From an uncultured Selenomonadales bacterium (GTDB lineage: Bacteria > Bacillota > Negativicutes > Selenomonadales > Selenomonadaceae), in contig OMYB01000002.1 of the NCBI GenBank assembly GCA_900315155.1, positions 248,001 through 312,000 on the forward strand: DNA of 64,000 bases, read 5' to 3'. Numbering within the stretch: position 1 is the first letter of the stretch; each line of letters begins with the position of its first letter. The notes under the pieces were generated by a model. It did no database searches. It saw only the letters and a program-made list of their open reading frames with translations, and was not told the origin of the DNA. The position numbers were made by a program, and so were the translations under genes. This document shows positions 1 through 8,331 of the stretch, one piece after another.

Positions 1-23
1 TCATTTTTCCGTAAGAATTTCAT
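1..23 (-). CDS. livM: Branched-chain amino-acid ABC permease LivM, first codons only
   Basis: Only the start of this gene is inside the window. The minus strand reads ATG at 23 and continues MKFLRKN out of the left edge. A GAGGTGAG ribosome site lies just upstream and overlaps the end of livH, 10 bases away. LivM is the usual second permease encoded after LivH, so the assignment rests on position rather than on sequence, of which seven codons are visible. Confidence 0.6.
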
Positions 24-33
24 AGCTCTCACC

Positions 34-921
34 TCACACTTTCTCGCGCGTGTTCTTGCCGAAGATACCCGTCGGCTTGAACAGCAGGACCAGAATCAGG
101 ATGGCGAACGCCGCCGCATCGCGGAACGTCGAGGAAATGAAGCCCGAAACGAGCGCTTCGACGACACCGAGGATGAGGCCGCCGACGACAGCGCCAGGCA
201 GGATGCCGATACCGCCGAGCACGGCTGCGACGAAGGCCTTTACGCCCGGCATGATACCCATGAGCGGATCAATGGAGTTATAGTAGATACCGACGAGCAC
301 GCCGGCTGCCGCAGCGAGTGCTGAGCCGATGCCGAACGTGAACGAAATGATGCGGTCTGAGTCGATACCCATGAGCTGGGCCGTCTCGACATCGAACGAT
401 GCCGCACGCATGGCCTTGCCCGTCTTTGTCTTTTGGACGATATAGGTCAGGATAGCCATGAGCAGGATCGTGACCGTAAAGATGGCGACCTGCTGGCCGT
501 TCACGACAAACGGGCCAATATTGAAGGCGACGTTATCGAACATATCCGGGAACGTGCGCGGCGTCGGCGTGACGAAATACATACTCGTGTATTCGAGGAA
601 AAACGACACGCCGATAGCGGTGATGAGCACCGAGATACGCGGTGCGTGACGGAGCGGCTTATAGGCCAGTTTCTCGATGAGCATACCGAGAAGCCCCGTC
701 GTGACCATCGAGATAAGCAGGGACGGAATCAGGCCGAGTCCTGCCTGCGTGATGGCAAAAAAGGCAATATAGGCACCAACCATATAAATATCGCCATGGG
801 CGAAGTTGATGAGCTTGATGATGCCGTAAATCATGGTATAGCCAAGGGCAATCAGTGCATAGATACTTCCCAGGGAGATACCATTGATGAGCTGTTGGAC
901 AAGCTGATGGGTAAAGTCCAT
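34..921 (-). CDS. livH: Branched-chain amino-acid ABC transporter permease LivH
   Basis: This is an integral membrane permease of 295 residues, the normal LivH length, that would import leucine, isoleucine or valine together with LivM and two ATPases. The sequence begins with LINGISLGSIYALIALGYTM, the conserved LivH start, and has about eight hydrophobic segments. The N-terminal region includes the INFAHGD motif at about residues 38-44. A GGGAGG ribosome site precedes the ATG at 921. The gene follows the binding-protein gene, separated by a terminator-like hairpin that probably lowers permease expression relative to the binding protein. The family call is firm; the exact substrate is inferred from the family. 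Confidence 0.93.
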   Translation of the reverse strand: MDFTHQLVQQLINGISLGSIYALIALGYTMIYGIIKLINFAHGDIYMVGAYIAFFAITQAGLGLIPSLLISMVTTGLLGMLIEKLAYKPLRHAPRISVLITAIGVSFFLEYTSMYFVTPTPRTFPDMFDNVAFNIGPFVVNGQQVAIFTVTILLMAILTYIVQKTKTGKAMRAASFDVETAQLMGIDSDRIISFTFGIGSALAAAAGVLVGIYYNSIDPLMGIMPGVKAFVAAVLGGIGILPGAVVGGLILGVVEALVSGFISSTFRDAAAFAILILVLLFKPTGIFGKNTREKV

Positions 922-938
922 CGTAACGCCTCCCTCGT

Positions 939-964
939 AAAAGAAAGAGCCGCATTCCTGCGGC
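939..964 (-). terminator. Attenuator-like hairpin between livJ and livH
   Basis: On the minus strand GCCGCA pairs with TGCGGC across a four-base loop and is followed by TCTTTCTTTT. It lies between the binding-protein stop (991) and the livH start (921). A partial terminator here is common in ABC operons and would keep the binding protein in excess over the permeases. Confidence 0.7.
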
Positions 965-990
965 CCTCCCCTATAACCTAAAAACCGGCA

Positions 991-2163
991 TCAGCCTTGC
1001 GGCTGTACTTTTGCTTTCAGAACCTTCTCACCGTTCTTCATCTCAAGGATGACAGCGCTCTTGATCGGGTTATGCGTAGCAGGATCCATCGTAATCTTGC
1101 CCGTGCCGACCTGCAGGTCCTTCGTCTCCTCCAGGGCCTTCGTGAGTTTCTCCGGATCCGTGCCGCCGGCGCGCTTGATGGCGTCGATCAGCATCTTGCC
1201 GGCATCATAGCCGAGGGCAGCGAAGACGTTCGGTGCATGGCCATATTCCTTCTGGAAGGATTCGATGAAGCCCTGGACCTCCTGGTCTTTCTCGAAATAG
1301 TGCGTGCTGAAATACGTGTTGTTCAGTGCATCGGCACCGGCGATATCGACGACTTTCGGGTCGTCCCAGCCATCCGTGCCGAGCATCGCGCTCTTGATGC
1401 CGAGCTCGCGGGCCTGCTTGACGATCTTGCCGACTTCCTCATAGTAAGCCGGGACAAAGATAACATCGGCGTTTGCCGTCTTGATTTTCGTCAGGGCTGC
1501 TTTGAAATCCTGATCCTTGGCGAGGAATGCTTCCTCCATGACGACCTTGCCGCCGGCGGCCTCAAACTTCTCCTTGAAGACCTTGCCGAGGCTCTTCGAG
1601 TAATCCGAGCTGGAATCGAGGTACAGGACAGCGGTCTTGGCCTTCAGTTCCTTGACGGCGAAGTTTGCCATGACATCGCCCTGCTGCGGGTCGATGAAGC
1701 AGCTGCGGAAGATATACGGCTTAACCTTGCCGTTCTCGACCGTGACATCCGGGTTCGTAGCGCACGGTCCGATGACCGGAACTTTGTTGTCCGTGGCGAC
1801 CTGGGACTCTGCCATGACGTTTGCCGTGACGGCCGGTCCGACGAGAACCTTGACGCCGTCATCCGAGATCAGCTTCGTCGCCGCATTGACGGCCTCCGAG
1901 GCCTCAGACTTCGTGTCGCCCTCCGTCAGGACGATCTTCTTGCCGTCGATACCACCGGCATCGTTGCACTCCTTGATGGCGAGTTTGAGGCCATCGCGCG
2001 CAGCCGTGCCGTAGTTAGCCTGATTACCGGTCAGCTCAAAGTTTGCGCCGACTTTGATCTCGTTCGCGTTGTCGCTGCTGCCGCAGCCGGCAAAGACACT
2101 GCCAACCATGAGTGCACCAACGACGGCACCCATGAATTTCAGGCTTTTTTTACTGAATTTCAT
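991..2163 (-). CDS. livJ: Branched-chain amino-acid ABC transporter substrate-binding lipoprotein
   Basis: This encodes a 390-residue periplasmic-binding-protein-like lipoprotein of the Leu/Ile/Val-binding type I fold. The N-terminus is a lipoprotein signal peptide ending in the lipobox VFAGC at about residues 23-27. The mature chain has the typical IKVGANFELTGNQANYG start and the conserved VLVGPAVTANVMAESQVA ligand-binding region. The ATG at 2163 is chosen because GGAGGAGG lies just upstream; an upstream in-frame start at 2205 would add 14 residues with no signal-peptide logic. The gene has its own near-consensus promoter. It delivers substrate to the LivH/LivM permeases encoded downstream. 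Substrate specificity cannot be read from sequence alone. Confidence 0.93.
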   Translation of the reverse strand: MKFSKKSLKFMGAVVGALMVGSVFAGCGSSDNANEIKVGANFELTGNQANYGTAARDGLKLAIKECNDAGGIDGKKIVLTEGDTKSEASEAVNAATKLISDDGVKVLVGPAVTANVMAESQVATDNKVPVIGPCATNPDVTVENGKVKPYIFRSCFIDPQQGDVMANFAVKELKAKTAVLYLDSSSDYSKSLGKVFKEKFEAAGGKVVMEEAFLAKDQDFKAALTKIKTANADVIFVPAYYEEVGKIVKQARELGIKSAMLGTDGWDDPKVVDIAGADALNNTYFSTHYFEKDQEVQGFIESFQKEYGHAPNVFAALGYDAGKMLIDAIKRAGGTDPEKLTKALEETKDLQVGTGKITMDPATHNPIKSAVILEMKNGEKVLKAKVQPQG

Positions 2164-2220
2164 AAAATCCTCCTCCCGGTACAATCCCCTGTACCAAGTC
2201 TCCAATTTGATGATGTTCCC

Positions 2221-2249
2221 ATTATAGTTTACAAGTTTACACTTGTCAA
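2221..2249 (-). promoter_or_regulatory. Promoter of livJ with an internal dyad
   Basis: The minus strand carries TTGACA (2249-2244) and TATAAT (2226-2221) with a 17-base spacer, a perfect housekeeping match. The spacer side contains the palindrome ACAAGT-N4-ACTTGT at 2231-2246, which overlaps the -35 box and looks like a repressor operator. Confidence 0.85.
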
Positions 2250-2354
2250 TAGACTTTTGTTATTTTTATTTCACCGTATGCGTATACTTGTATTCATAAA
2301 AGGGATAACTCGGACCCATATCGCGATGTATTCTGTTTCATAGGATTTATATGA

Positions 2355-2385
2355 TAAAAAAATACCACCTCCGAAGAGATGGTAT
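2355..2385 (-). terminator. Intrinsic terminator of the 3D-domain gene
   Basis: A 10-bp stem (2362-2371 with 2376-2385) with a UUCG tetraloop on the minus strand is followed by a run of T. It lies 23 bases past the stop codon at 2408. Confidence 0.92.
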
Positions 2386-2407
2386 AAAACTCAAAGGGAC
2401 AAAAGTC

Positions 2408-3001
2408 TTACTCTACGATGTAGACTTCGACATCCTGGCGGCCAAAAGCGATAGCCTCTGCATGGGTATCGAAGGCCAGGTCGATACTGTTCCCCCGGAT
2501 GCCATAGCCGATATCCGCTGCAACAGCCTCGCCATAGCCGGGAACAAAGAGATGCGTGCCGAGCGGGATGACCGATGGATCGACCGCGGCTACGCCCCTG
2601 CGCACAAGCTCCCCTGTTGCCGTATGCTTCGACAGGCCGGGATCCTCTGCGCTGTAGGCCGTGGCAGAAAAATACATGACATGGCCGTGATGCTTTGCCG
2701 CAGGGGGCTGATACTCCTGCCCGCCAGACAGGACGCGATACGTACCGTCACCGCAGATGCCATCAACGGTGAGTCCATGATCCTTTTGGAATGCCTTGAT
2801 TGCCTTGACGGTCGCTTTTCCGCAGATGCCATCAGCGCCTCCCACCGCATACCCCTGCTGCTCGAGCAGGGTCTGGACCTGACGCACAGCCGGCCCCCGC
2901 GAGCCTTCGCGCACGAGGATGCCCGCAAAAGCCGTGGCCGAAAGCCCGATACAGAGGCACAGTACCATGGCAAGCATGAGAATCGGATGTTTCTTTCGCA
3001 A
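2408..3001 (-). CDS. Secreted peptidoglycan-binding / 3D-domain protein
   Basis: The product has an N-terminal signal peptide ending ATAFA, a peptidoglycan-binding type 1 repeat at about residues 30-85 (GPAVRQVQTLLEQQGY) and a C-terminal 3D domain at about 100-195. The 3D name refers to three conserved Asp residues, here in AVDPSVIPLGT, AADIGY and IDLAFDT. Such proteins act on or bind the cell wall, as lytic transglycosylase-like or YocH/YabE-like factors. The start is uncertain: an ATG at 3007 sits only about one base after AGGAGG, whereas the TTG at 3001 has ideal 7-base spacing, so the TTG is preferred. Single-gene unit with its own promoter and terminator. Confidence 0.85.
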   Translation of the reverse strand: MRKKHPILMLAMVLCLCIGLSATAFAGILVREGSRGPAVRQVQTLLEQQGYAVGGADGICGKATVKAIKAFQKDHGLTVDGICGDGTYRVLSGGQEYQPPAAKHHGHVMYFSATAYSAEDPGLSKHTATGELVRRGVAAVDPSVIPLGTHLFVPGYGEAVAADIGYGIRGNSIDLAFDTHAEAIAFGRQDVEVYIVE

Positions 3002-3055
3002 GATCATTCCTCCTGACCGGCACACTTTCCAAAACAAGAACAATTTTCACCCATT

Positions 3056-3085
3056 ATTTTATCATATTCTACCGTTTTTCGTCAA
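3056..3085 (-). promoter_or_regulatory. Candidate promoter of the 3D-domain gene
   Basis: The minus strand has TTGACG (3085-3080) and TAAAAT (3061-3056) with an 18-base spacer, just past the GH84 stop codon. Confidence 0.55.
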
Positions 3086-4527
3086 TTTCCCTCGAAGGAA
3101 AGGACTTCATCCAGGAATGCCATCGCCGTGGACTCGGCAATGCGAGCCTGCTCCTGCGCGGCCTGCAAGGCGTTTCGCTGATAGCGGAGCTGCGCGCGCA
3201 GGACTTTGGCCTGCAGGGCATCGCCCCGCTGCAACGCCAGCAGATAGCGGATGCCGAGCCGGTCAGCCACGCATAGCTTTTGCAGCTGACGGACTTGCGG
3301 CGCGCACTCTTTCCATGCCGCAGGATTCCGGGCGGGCAGTTTCTCCTCGAGCGTCCGGCAGGCCGATTCTGTTGCCGCCAGTTCCGTCTCCAGCACCTTG
3401 CGGTACGATTCCGCCTGTTTTCGCACCTCCTGCGGCACAGGCTCCGGCTCCGATGCCTTTTGCCAGGCCTTCCAGAATTCATCCATGCATTGCCGCATGA
3501 CCGGGCCGTCCGACGGCCCTACCTTTGCCCAGCTGTTCTCCATGTGCTGCGACTGCACGGCAAACCGCTCAAACACCTCAGCCAGATCCCCATACTGGCT
3601 CGCCATCGCTGCGCGCCACGCCGCCTGTGGCTGGTAGGCCGACGGATCTTTTGCATACGCCGCGCCCGTCGCGAGCGCGAGCTTCGAGAGTTCCGGGTAT
3701 TTCATCGGGTTAAAAAACACCGCCTCCACACCCGTCCTGGGCAGATTTTCAACCGGTCCCAAGGCCAGCTTGCTTTCCAGGTAGTCGGAAACCGGGTAGT
3801 TCCACCAGATCCCGAGCGGACGCCCGCAGGCCTGTTCCGCCCGCTTTTGATCCTCCTCCGTCAAAGCCGGCACGACGACGCCGTTTCCCGTATAGAGCAC
3901 GCAGATATCCTCCGAAAGGGTGCGCATGAACGCCTGTGTATAGGGCTTCACCTGGCCATCCGCCGTCACCATATCGGCATAATAATACTCCGTCGGCACC
4001 GTGTAGAATGCCTGCACATCCGGGTGCTTCCGCCGCATGGCGGAGGTCAGCGCATTACAGAATGCCGCCTGGCCGCTGCCGTCCCTGCCCTGGATATCAT
4101 CGAAGAAAATGGCAAATGACCGCACGCCGCAGGCGTACATGGCCTCAAGCTTTGCTTCCGCCGTCTGCCTGTCCGCCTCGCCCTGCGCCCCGGAAAAATG
4201 CACATCGAGCCCCGGCGACAGGGCGTAGACAAATGACACACCCGCTGCATCCGCCGCCTGCACGAGAGAGCGGATCCCCTGCAGCTGCTCCGCAGGATAG
4301 GCCTCCCGCCACTTCGCGCGCGCATAATCATCATCCTTTGGCGAATAAATATAGGCGTTGAACCCCTGCCCGCCCAGAAACGCCATCATATCGAGCCGCT
4401 GCGCCTGCGACCACGGTGTCCCATAGAACCCCTCGACGACGCCGCGGACAGGAATCGGCGCCGCTGAGGCAGACACCGGCAGACACAGCACAGCAAAGAG
4501 CAGCAAGCCCCGAACAAAATTCCTCAT
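3082..4527 (-). CDS. Secreted GH84-family beta-N-acetylglucosaminidase
   Basis: This is a 481-residue exported protein with signal peptide (cleavage near SASA-AP, residue 22). The catalytic domain begins VRGVVEGFYGTPWS, the hallmark of the NAGidase (GH84) barrel. The catalytic aspartate pair is visible at residues 143-144 in FAIFFDDIQG, as expected for substrate-assisted hydrolysis of terminal GlcNAc. The last ~130 residues are helical and Gln/Ala-rich. Likely role: trimming GlcNAc-containing glycans or wall fragments in the envelope; the natural substrate is not evident. It starts only 18 bases after the terminator of tRNA-Arg, so expression may depend on read-through. Ribosome site GGGGGAAGG. 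Confidence 0.85.
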   Translation of the reverse strand: MRNFVRGLLLFAVLCLPVSASAAPIPVRGVVEGFYGTPWSQAQRLDMMAFLGGQGFNAYIYSPKDDDYARAKWREAYPAEQLQGIRSLVQAADAAGVSFVYALSPGLDVHFSGAQGEADRQTAEAKLEAMYACGVRSFAIFFDDIQGRDGSGQAAFCNALTSAMRRKHPDVQAFYTVPTEYYYADMVTADGQVKPYTQAFMRTLSEDICVLYTGNGVVVPALTEEDQKRAEQACGRPLGIWWNYPVSDYLESKLALGPVENLPRTGVEAVFFNPMKYPELSKLALATGAAYAKDPSAYQPQAAWRAAMASQYGDLAEVFERFAVQSQHMENSWAKVGPSDGPVMRQCMDEFWKAWQKASEPEPVPQEVRKQAESYRKVLETELAATESACRTLEEKLPARNPAAWKECAPQVRQLQKLCVADRLGIRYLLALQRGDALQAKVLRAQLRYQRNALQAAQEQARIAESTAMAFLDEVLSFEGN

Positions 4528-4544
4528 GATCCTTCCCCCTAAAA

Positions 4545-4571
4545 GAAAAAAGCCTCCCCCACCGGGAAGGC
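4545..4571 (-). terminator. Terminator after tRNA-Arg(CCT)
   Basis: On the minus strand GCCTTCCC pairs with GGGGAGGC (4571-4564 with 4559-4552) over a four-base loop, followed by TTTTTT. It lies between the tRNA and the GH84 gene. Confidence 0.85.
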
Positions 4572-4584
4572 CTGATCGTCACTC

Positions 4585-4661
4585 TGGTGCGATTGGTGAG
4601 AGTCGAACTCACGACCCTTCGCTTAGGAGGCGAATGCTCTATCCAACTGAGCTACAACCGC
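4585..4661 (-). tRNA. tRNA-Arg (anticodon CCT)
   Basis: A complete 77-base tRNA including encoded CCA. The acceptor stem GCGGTTG pairs with CAATCGC (one G-T pair). The anticodon loop is CTCCTAA, giving CCT, which reads AGG. The T arm has GTTCGAC. Confidence 0.95.
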
Positions 4662-4672
4662 ACATCTTCTTC

Positions 4673-4701
4673 ATTATATCAGATATCCAGTCCACCTGCA
4701 A
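4673..4701 (-). promoter_or_regulatory. Promoter of tRNA-Arg(CCT)
   Basis: TTGCAG (4701-4696) and TATAAT (4678-4673) on the minus strand with a 17-base spacer, ending about a dozen bases upstream of the tRNA. The rest of 4702-4816 shows nothing recognisable. Confidence 0.8.
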
Positions 4702-4816
4702 CAGAATCCATCTGCATCTGCCCGGCACAATATTGCCAGCCAACTCTGGCCATCAGACACCGATTAACGCCATACGGCCGACGCCACAAGATATCGAATA
4801 GAGGAATGCAACATTG

Positions 4817-6049
4817 TTAAACTGCAGTTTCCCGCAGCCGTTTGAGTTTTTGAATGGCATTTTGCACGGTCTGCCGCTCTCGCACTGACAGCCGGTTTTT
4901 AAAACCACTATCAACCTGCGTTTTTAGCAATGCATCCATCTGCTCAAGCATGCGCGGCACAAATTTTTGCAGCATAGCATGTTCTGACGGTGCTAACGCT
5001 TTGTCCAGTTCTGCCAGCAGGGCTCCAGCCTCGCCGATGATTTCCCAGGCCCGCACATTGCATTGGTCGACCTCCGCTGTGGAGATGAGTTCTGCCTTGT
5101 CTGCGGCGTCCACTATCTCCAGTCCGGTCAGGAGCTCCTCCGCCAGAGCCTGTATGCTGATCGTATCCTGTGGCAGCGCGTCCTCCTGTGCACACGCATA
5201 CTGCACCAGCAGATTGCGGCGCACCGCCTGCTCATCCGTCTGGCTGGACAACGAGGCCACCGTATCCACGATATAGCTATCGGTATCTTGTAAAGCCTGC
5301 CCCTTACGTACCATATCGGCACAGGTGAGATAGCCGGCCGTTGCCTGCGGCTCCACGCCCTGCACCAGCCGTTGCCACAAATCCGGATGCGCCGCCAGTT
5401 CCGTGCCCAACCACAGGATGGTCACTCGGCGGTCCAAATCCAGTCCCAGTTTCTCCAGCGCCGAGAACAGCCGCGACAAACCCACGCTGTGACTCCGCCG
5501 CAGTCGGTAAAAATCGTTGACCACACAGACAAGCTGTTCCAGTTCCGACAGCTTGCCATAGCGAATGCCCCGATACTCCTGCTGGCCGATGTCCGCCACC
5601 CAGTCCAGTGCGTCTACACGCTGTTCCAGTTCCCGGTCACGCTGCTTCATATACTCAATCGTGGCCAAAACAGCCTGCTGTAAGCGAAGATTGACCTCAT
5701 CCTGTGCCAGTGCCTGCTTGTTCAGCTTGCGGTTCAGCACCGTTGCCAGTTCCAGGCTCAGGCTGTTTTGCTCGGCCAAGCGGTAGAGACTCTGCTGCAG
5801 CGTATAGATAGCCTTTTCGTGATTCTGGCAGAGCTCCGCCTGCAGGCGCTTGTTGGCGCCGGTCAGGCCGCGCCACAGTCGAGTGAAGAGGCCCTGTTCG
5901 GCCAGTTCCCGGCGCTGGTTCTTGCCCGCCTGCAGTACCGCTGTTCCCTCCAAGACAAACCTGTCCAGTGCTTTACGGTTACGCGCGAGCCTTCCTGCCA
6001 GACGCTCCGCAAAAACATCCATTTCCTGTCTCTCTGTCTGCTCAATCAT
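4817..6049 (-). CDS. Unknown helical protein, last gene of the Hsp70/HerA operon
   Basis: A 410-residue soluble, strongly helical protein that I do not recognise by name. Residues ~45-90 hold the segment GLFTRLWRGLTGANKRLQAE followed by a coiled coil (KAIYTLQQSLYRLAEQNSLS); a Trp/Gly-rich amphipathic start followed by coiled coil suggests membrane or partner contact. The C-terminal half is helical with no catalytic motif. The ATG at 6049 is chosen because GAGGTGAA precedes it and because it lies just past the stop of the upstream gene (6055); the longer open frame to 6220 would overlap that gene by 170 bases. Translational proximity places it in the operon. No terminator is obvious after it. 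Function unknown; structural or regulatory partner of the two ATPases is an inference. Confidence 0.75.
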   Translation of the reverse strand: MIEQTERQEMDVFAERLAGRLARNRKALDRFVLEGTAVLQAGKNQRRELAEQGLFTRLWRGLTGANKRLQAELCQNHEKAIYTLQQSLYRLAEQNSLSLELATVLNRKLNKQALAQDEVNLRLQQAVLATIEYMKQRDRELEQRVDALDWVADIGQQEYRGIRYGKLSELEQLVCVVNDFYRLRRSHSVGLSRLFSALEKLGLDLDRRVTILWLGTELAAHPDLWQRLVQGVEPQATAGYLTCADMVRKGQALQDTDSYIVDTVASLSSQTDEQAVRRNLLVQYACAQEDALPQDTISIQALAEELLTGLEIVDAADKAELISTAEVDQCNVRAWEIIGEAGALLAELDKALAPSEHAMLQKFVPRMLEQMDALLKTQVDSGFKNRLSVRERQTVQNAIQKLKRLRETAV

Positions 6050-6054
6050 CCGTT

Positions 6055-6912
6055 TCACCTCGGTTCTGCCACGGTATCGACCTGGCCCTCGATATTCTTC
6101 TGCAAGATAGCCCGCGCCTGCTCGGCCGTCAGCTGCTTGCCCTTGCTTGCCCTTGTTGGATTCGTCTTGACCTCCGCCGGGTTGACCGCAGATGCAGGCT
6201 TTTTCATCGCCGTTGCACACACCGTCTGCTGGGGCACAAATACCTTCGTAGCGGGGCGCTCGGGAACAGCCACTTTCTGCTCGGCCCTGGTTATTGTCTC
6301 CTGTGGCTTTTCTGCCTTAGCAGCAGGTTGCGCCTTAGGCTGCACAGACGGTTTAGGCGGTACAACAGGCACTGCCTTTTTCTCTTTCTTCAGAGTGCCA
6401 TACACTTTCAGCAGCAACGTACCGCTATTGGTGCTGATGGTCTCCGCCTTCACGGCCTTGATCTGTCTGCCCGCGCCAAAAGGCTGGCCTGCTGTGCTCA
6501 GAAACTCCTGAAAATCCTCATAGCTCCAAGGGACATCGGTATAAGCCTGCCGCTGATCCGCGCACGCTGACCAAAGTTCATCCAGATAGCCCGTCATTTC
6601 CGAAAACGTGGCACGCGTATGGCTGTCTGCGAGCAGGCAAATGCTCCTGCCCGCCAGCGAGGGCAGTTGCCACGGCCGCCCTTGTACCCTGCGCTCAGCC
6701 TGCATCATCAGCCCCATAGCATTTTTCCACTGGTCAAGGTACTCCTCCATATGTCCGGCACATTTAGTGGGATCCTGACTAGGCATACCGCCCAGCGGTT
6801 TCAGCTCGAAATACGGTGGTAACCCGTCGTCAGAGCCCTCACGGACGATATATGCCCAGACCTGATTATCCGCCATGGCAAATAAGTATCTGGTCACGTG
6901 CTGCTCGCTCAT
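6055..6912 (-). CDS. Unknown protein with Pro/Ala-rich linker, Hsp70/HerA operon
   Basis: A 285-residue protein with a compact N-terminal region of about 180 residues (contains QVWAYIVREG and SLAGRSICLLADSHTRATFS) and a Pro/Lys/Ala-rich, probably disordered linker at ~185-255 before a short C-terminal helix. No known catalytic motif is seen. The start codon overlaps the stop of the preceding gene in an ATGA arrangement at 6909-6912, which implies translational coupling. The linker suggests an adaptor that tethers one folded domain to a C-terminal binding helix; this is inference. Nothing in its base composition sets it apart from its neighbours. Confidence 0.72.
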   Translation of the reverse strand: MSEQHVTRYLFAMADNQVWAYIVREGSDDGLPPYFELKPLGGMPSQDPTKCAGHMEEYLDQWKNAMGLMMQAERRVQGRPWQLPSLAGRSICLLADSHTRATFSEMTGYLDELWSACADQRQAYTDVPWSYEDFQEFLSTAGQPFGAGRQIKAVKAETISTNSGTLLLKVYGTLKKEKKAVPVVPPKPSVQPKAQPAAKAEKPQETITRAEQKVAVPERPATKVFVPQQTVCATAMKKPASAVNPAEVKTNPTRASKGKQLTAEQARAILQKNIEGQVDTVAEPR

Positions 6913-7385
6913 TTTGCTTCACCCTCTTTCGCATATTTGCTCTGACGCATGGCTGCCCGCAGGTTGACATACGTGCCCGCTTCGTCCTGCCAGACTTTCG
7001 TCTGCACGTCGTGATACCGCTGCCGCTTTTCCTTGATGGCCGCCCGGTTTTTCTGACAATCCTCGTCCAGCAGCGCCTGCGTTTGGGCCAGCACCTGCAT
7101 GGCATTGGTCGCCGTACTATTCAAGGTCTGTGGTACCGCCTCCTTACGCAAAGGCAATGCCTGCAAATGCTGGTTAAGCGTAACATTTTGGGCGCGCAGT
7201 ACCATCTCTTTTTCCCGTGCCAGTCCATGGAGCACTTGCGTATTCTGCGTCTCCGTGGCCTGGCGTGCCTGGGCGCGGCCGCGCTGACCAGCGACCTCAT
7301 GGGATGGCGTACTGACAGACCTCTTAATCTGTGTGCCTTTGGCGGCAATGTTTTGTCCAATCGCATCCATCTCCGTGTAGCTCAT
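6909..7385 (-). CDS. Small helical protein of unknown function, Hsp70/HerA operon
   Basis: A 158-residue hydrophilic, Gln/Ala/Arg-rich protein predicted by eye to be almost wholly helical, with heptad-like spacing in residues ~55-150. No signal peptide, membrane segment or catalytic motif. A GGGAGGC ribosome site precedes the ATG at 7385, and its stop overlaps the start of the next gene by four bases, so the two products are probably made in a fixed ratio. It resembles a small assembly or secretion-chaperone-type protein in size and composition, but no family was recognised. Confidence 0.7.
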   Translation of the reverse strand: MSYTEMDAIGQNIAAKGTQIKRSVSTPSHEVAGQRGRAQARQATETQNTQVLHGLAREKEMVLRAQNVTLNQHLQALPLRKEAVPQTLNSTATNAMQVLAQTQALLDEDCQKNRAAIKEKRQRYHDVQTKVWQDEAGTYVNLRAAMRQSKYAKEGEAK

Positions 7386-7407
7386 GGCTGTGCCTCCCTA
7401 TCCCCGA

Positions 7408-8316
7408 CTAAATCTGACCGAAGCCGTCCTGTTCCTGTTTATCCTGCTTGATGGACTCCTGACGGATGGCTTCTTTTTGTTCGGGCTCCATCCCATAATC
7501 GTCGAAAATCATCGCCTCGGCACGTTCCAGCTTCTGGCGCTGCTCCAGCACATCCGCCTGATACAGTCTGGCCACCCCTGCATGCGTCTCATCCGTACTG
7601 GCCAGCCGCCAGTCACGCAGTAAATCGCGTAATTCCGTGGGAGTCTTCTCCGGGTACTGTTTTTGCAGGTTGACCAACAGCGCCTCCCGGATGCGCAGGG
7701 ACTCATTCTCCGGCAACATCCCCTGCAAATACTGCTTGATTTCCACGCGGTCATAGCCCAGCTGCTTGAAGGTATCAATGACGACCTCCTGCTGCTCGGG
7801 TTCCATGCGGCACAACGCCGCCTGCTCCGTAAAGGTATCCGTCAAATCGATGCCCTTCTTTTGCGAGATTTCATTCTTCATGGTTGAGACATAAACGCTC
7901 TGATAATTCACCTTCTCGGCCAGGGTCATCTGTGGTACATCAGGCAGTTGCTTTTTCAAATACTGGTAATACGAGTCGAAATCTGGGAAATCTTCCCGTT
8001 TTTTCCAGTCCTCATGTTTCTCGGCCTCTGCCAAACGATAGCCAGCTTCCTCTGGTTTCACATCTTCCTTAATAATCCCCAGCTTCTTCCCCAAGGCCGT
8101 TATCGCCTTGGAAACGAAATGCACCGTCAGCAAACCCACAATGGGGCCGACCACAATGCCTAAAGGGCCGGCGATGATGGCCGCTGCCGCTCCCGCCAGG
8201 ATGCCCGCACCTACTGCCACCACCTTGCTCAGGCCGCTACAGATAGCTTTGCCTACACTCTTAATTCCGCTGCAAATGGCAGAACCAATGCTGCCAAGAA
8301 AACTCAACAATCCCAT
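7408..8316 (-). CDS. Glycine-rich membrane-insertion protein, Hsp70/HerA operon
   Basis: A 302-residue protein whose first ~75 residues are hydrophobic and glycine/alanine-rich, with small-residue spacing (SIGSAICSGIKSVGKAICSG, then GAGILAGAAAAIIAGPLG) typical of glycine-zipper helices that insert into and oligomerise in membranes. The remaining ~225 residues are charged and helical. There is no classical signal peptide. This layout, an inserting N-terminus on a soluble body, is found in pore-forming effectors and in some secreted toxins, and is the reason to suspect an effector role here; no homologous toxin was recognised. Tight packing (22 and 15 bases to neighbours) and a GGGAGGGG ribosome site place it firmly in the operon. 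Confidence 0.72.
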   Translation of the reverse strand: MGLLSFLGSIGSAICSGIKSVGKAICSGLSKVVAVGAGILAGAAAAIIAGPLGIVVGPIVGLLTVHFVSKAITALGKKLGIIKEDVKPEEAGYRLAEAEKHEDWKKREDFPDFDSYYQYLKKQLPDVPQMTLAEKVNYQSVYVSTMKNEISQKKGIDLTDTFTEQAALCRMEPEQQEVVIDTFKQLGYDRVEIKQYLQGMLPENESLRIREALLVNLQKQYPEKTPTELRDLLRDWRLASTDETHAGVARLYQADVLEQRQKLERAEAMIFDDYGMEPEQKEAIRQESIKQDKQEQDGFGQI

Positions 8317-8331
8317 TGTTTGCCCCTCCCA

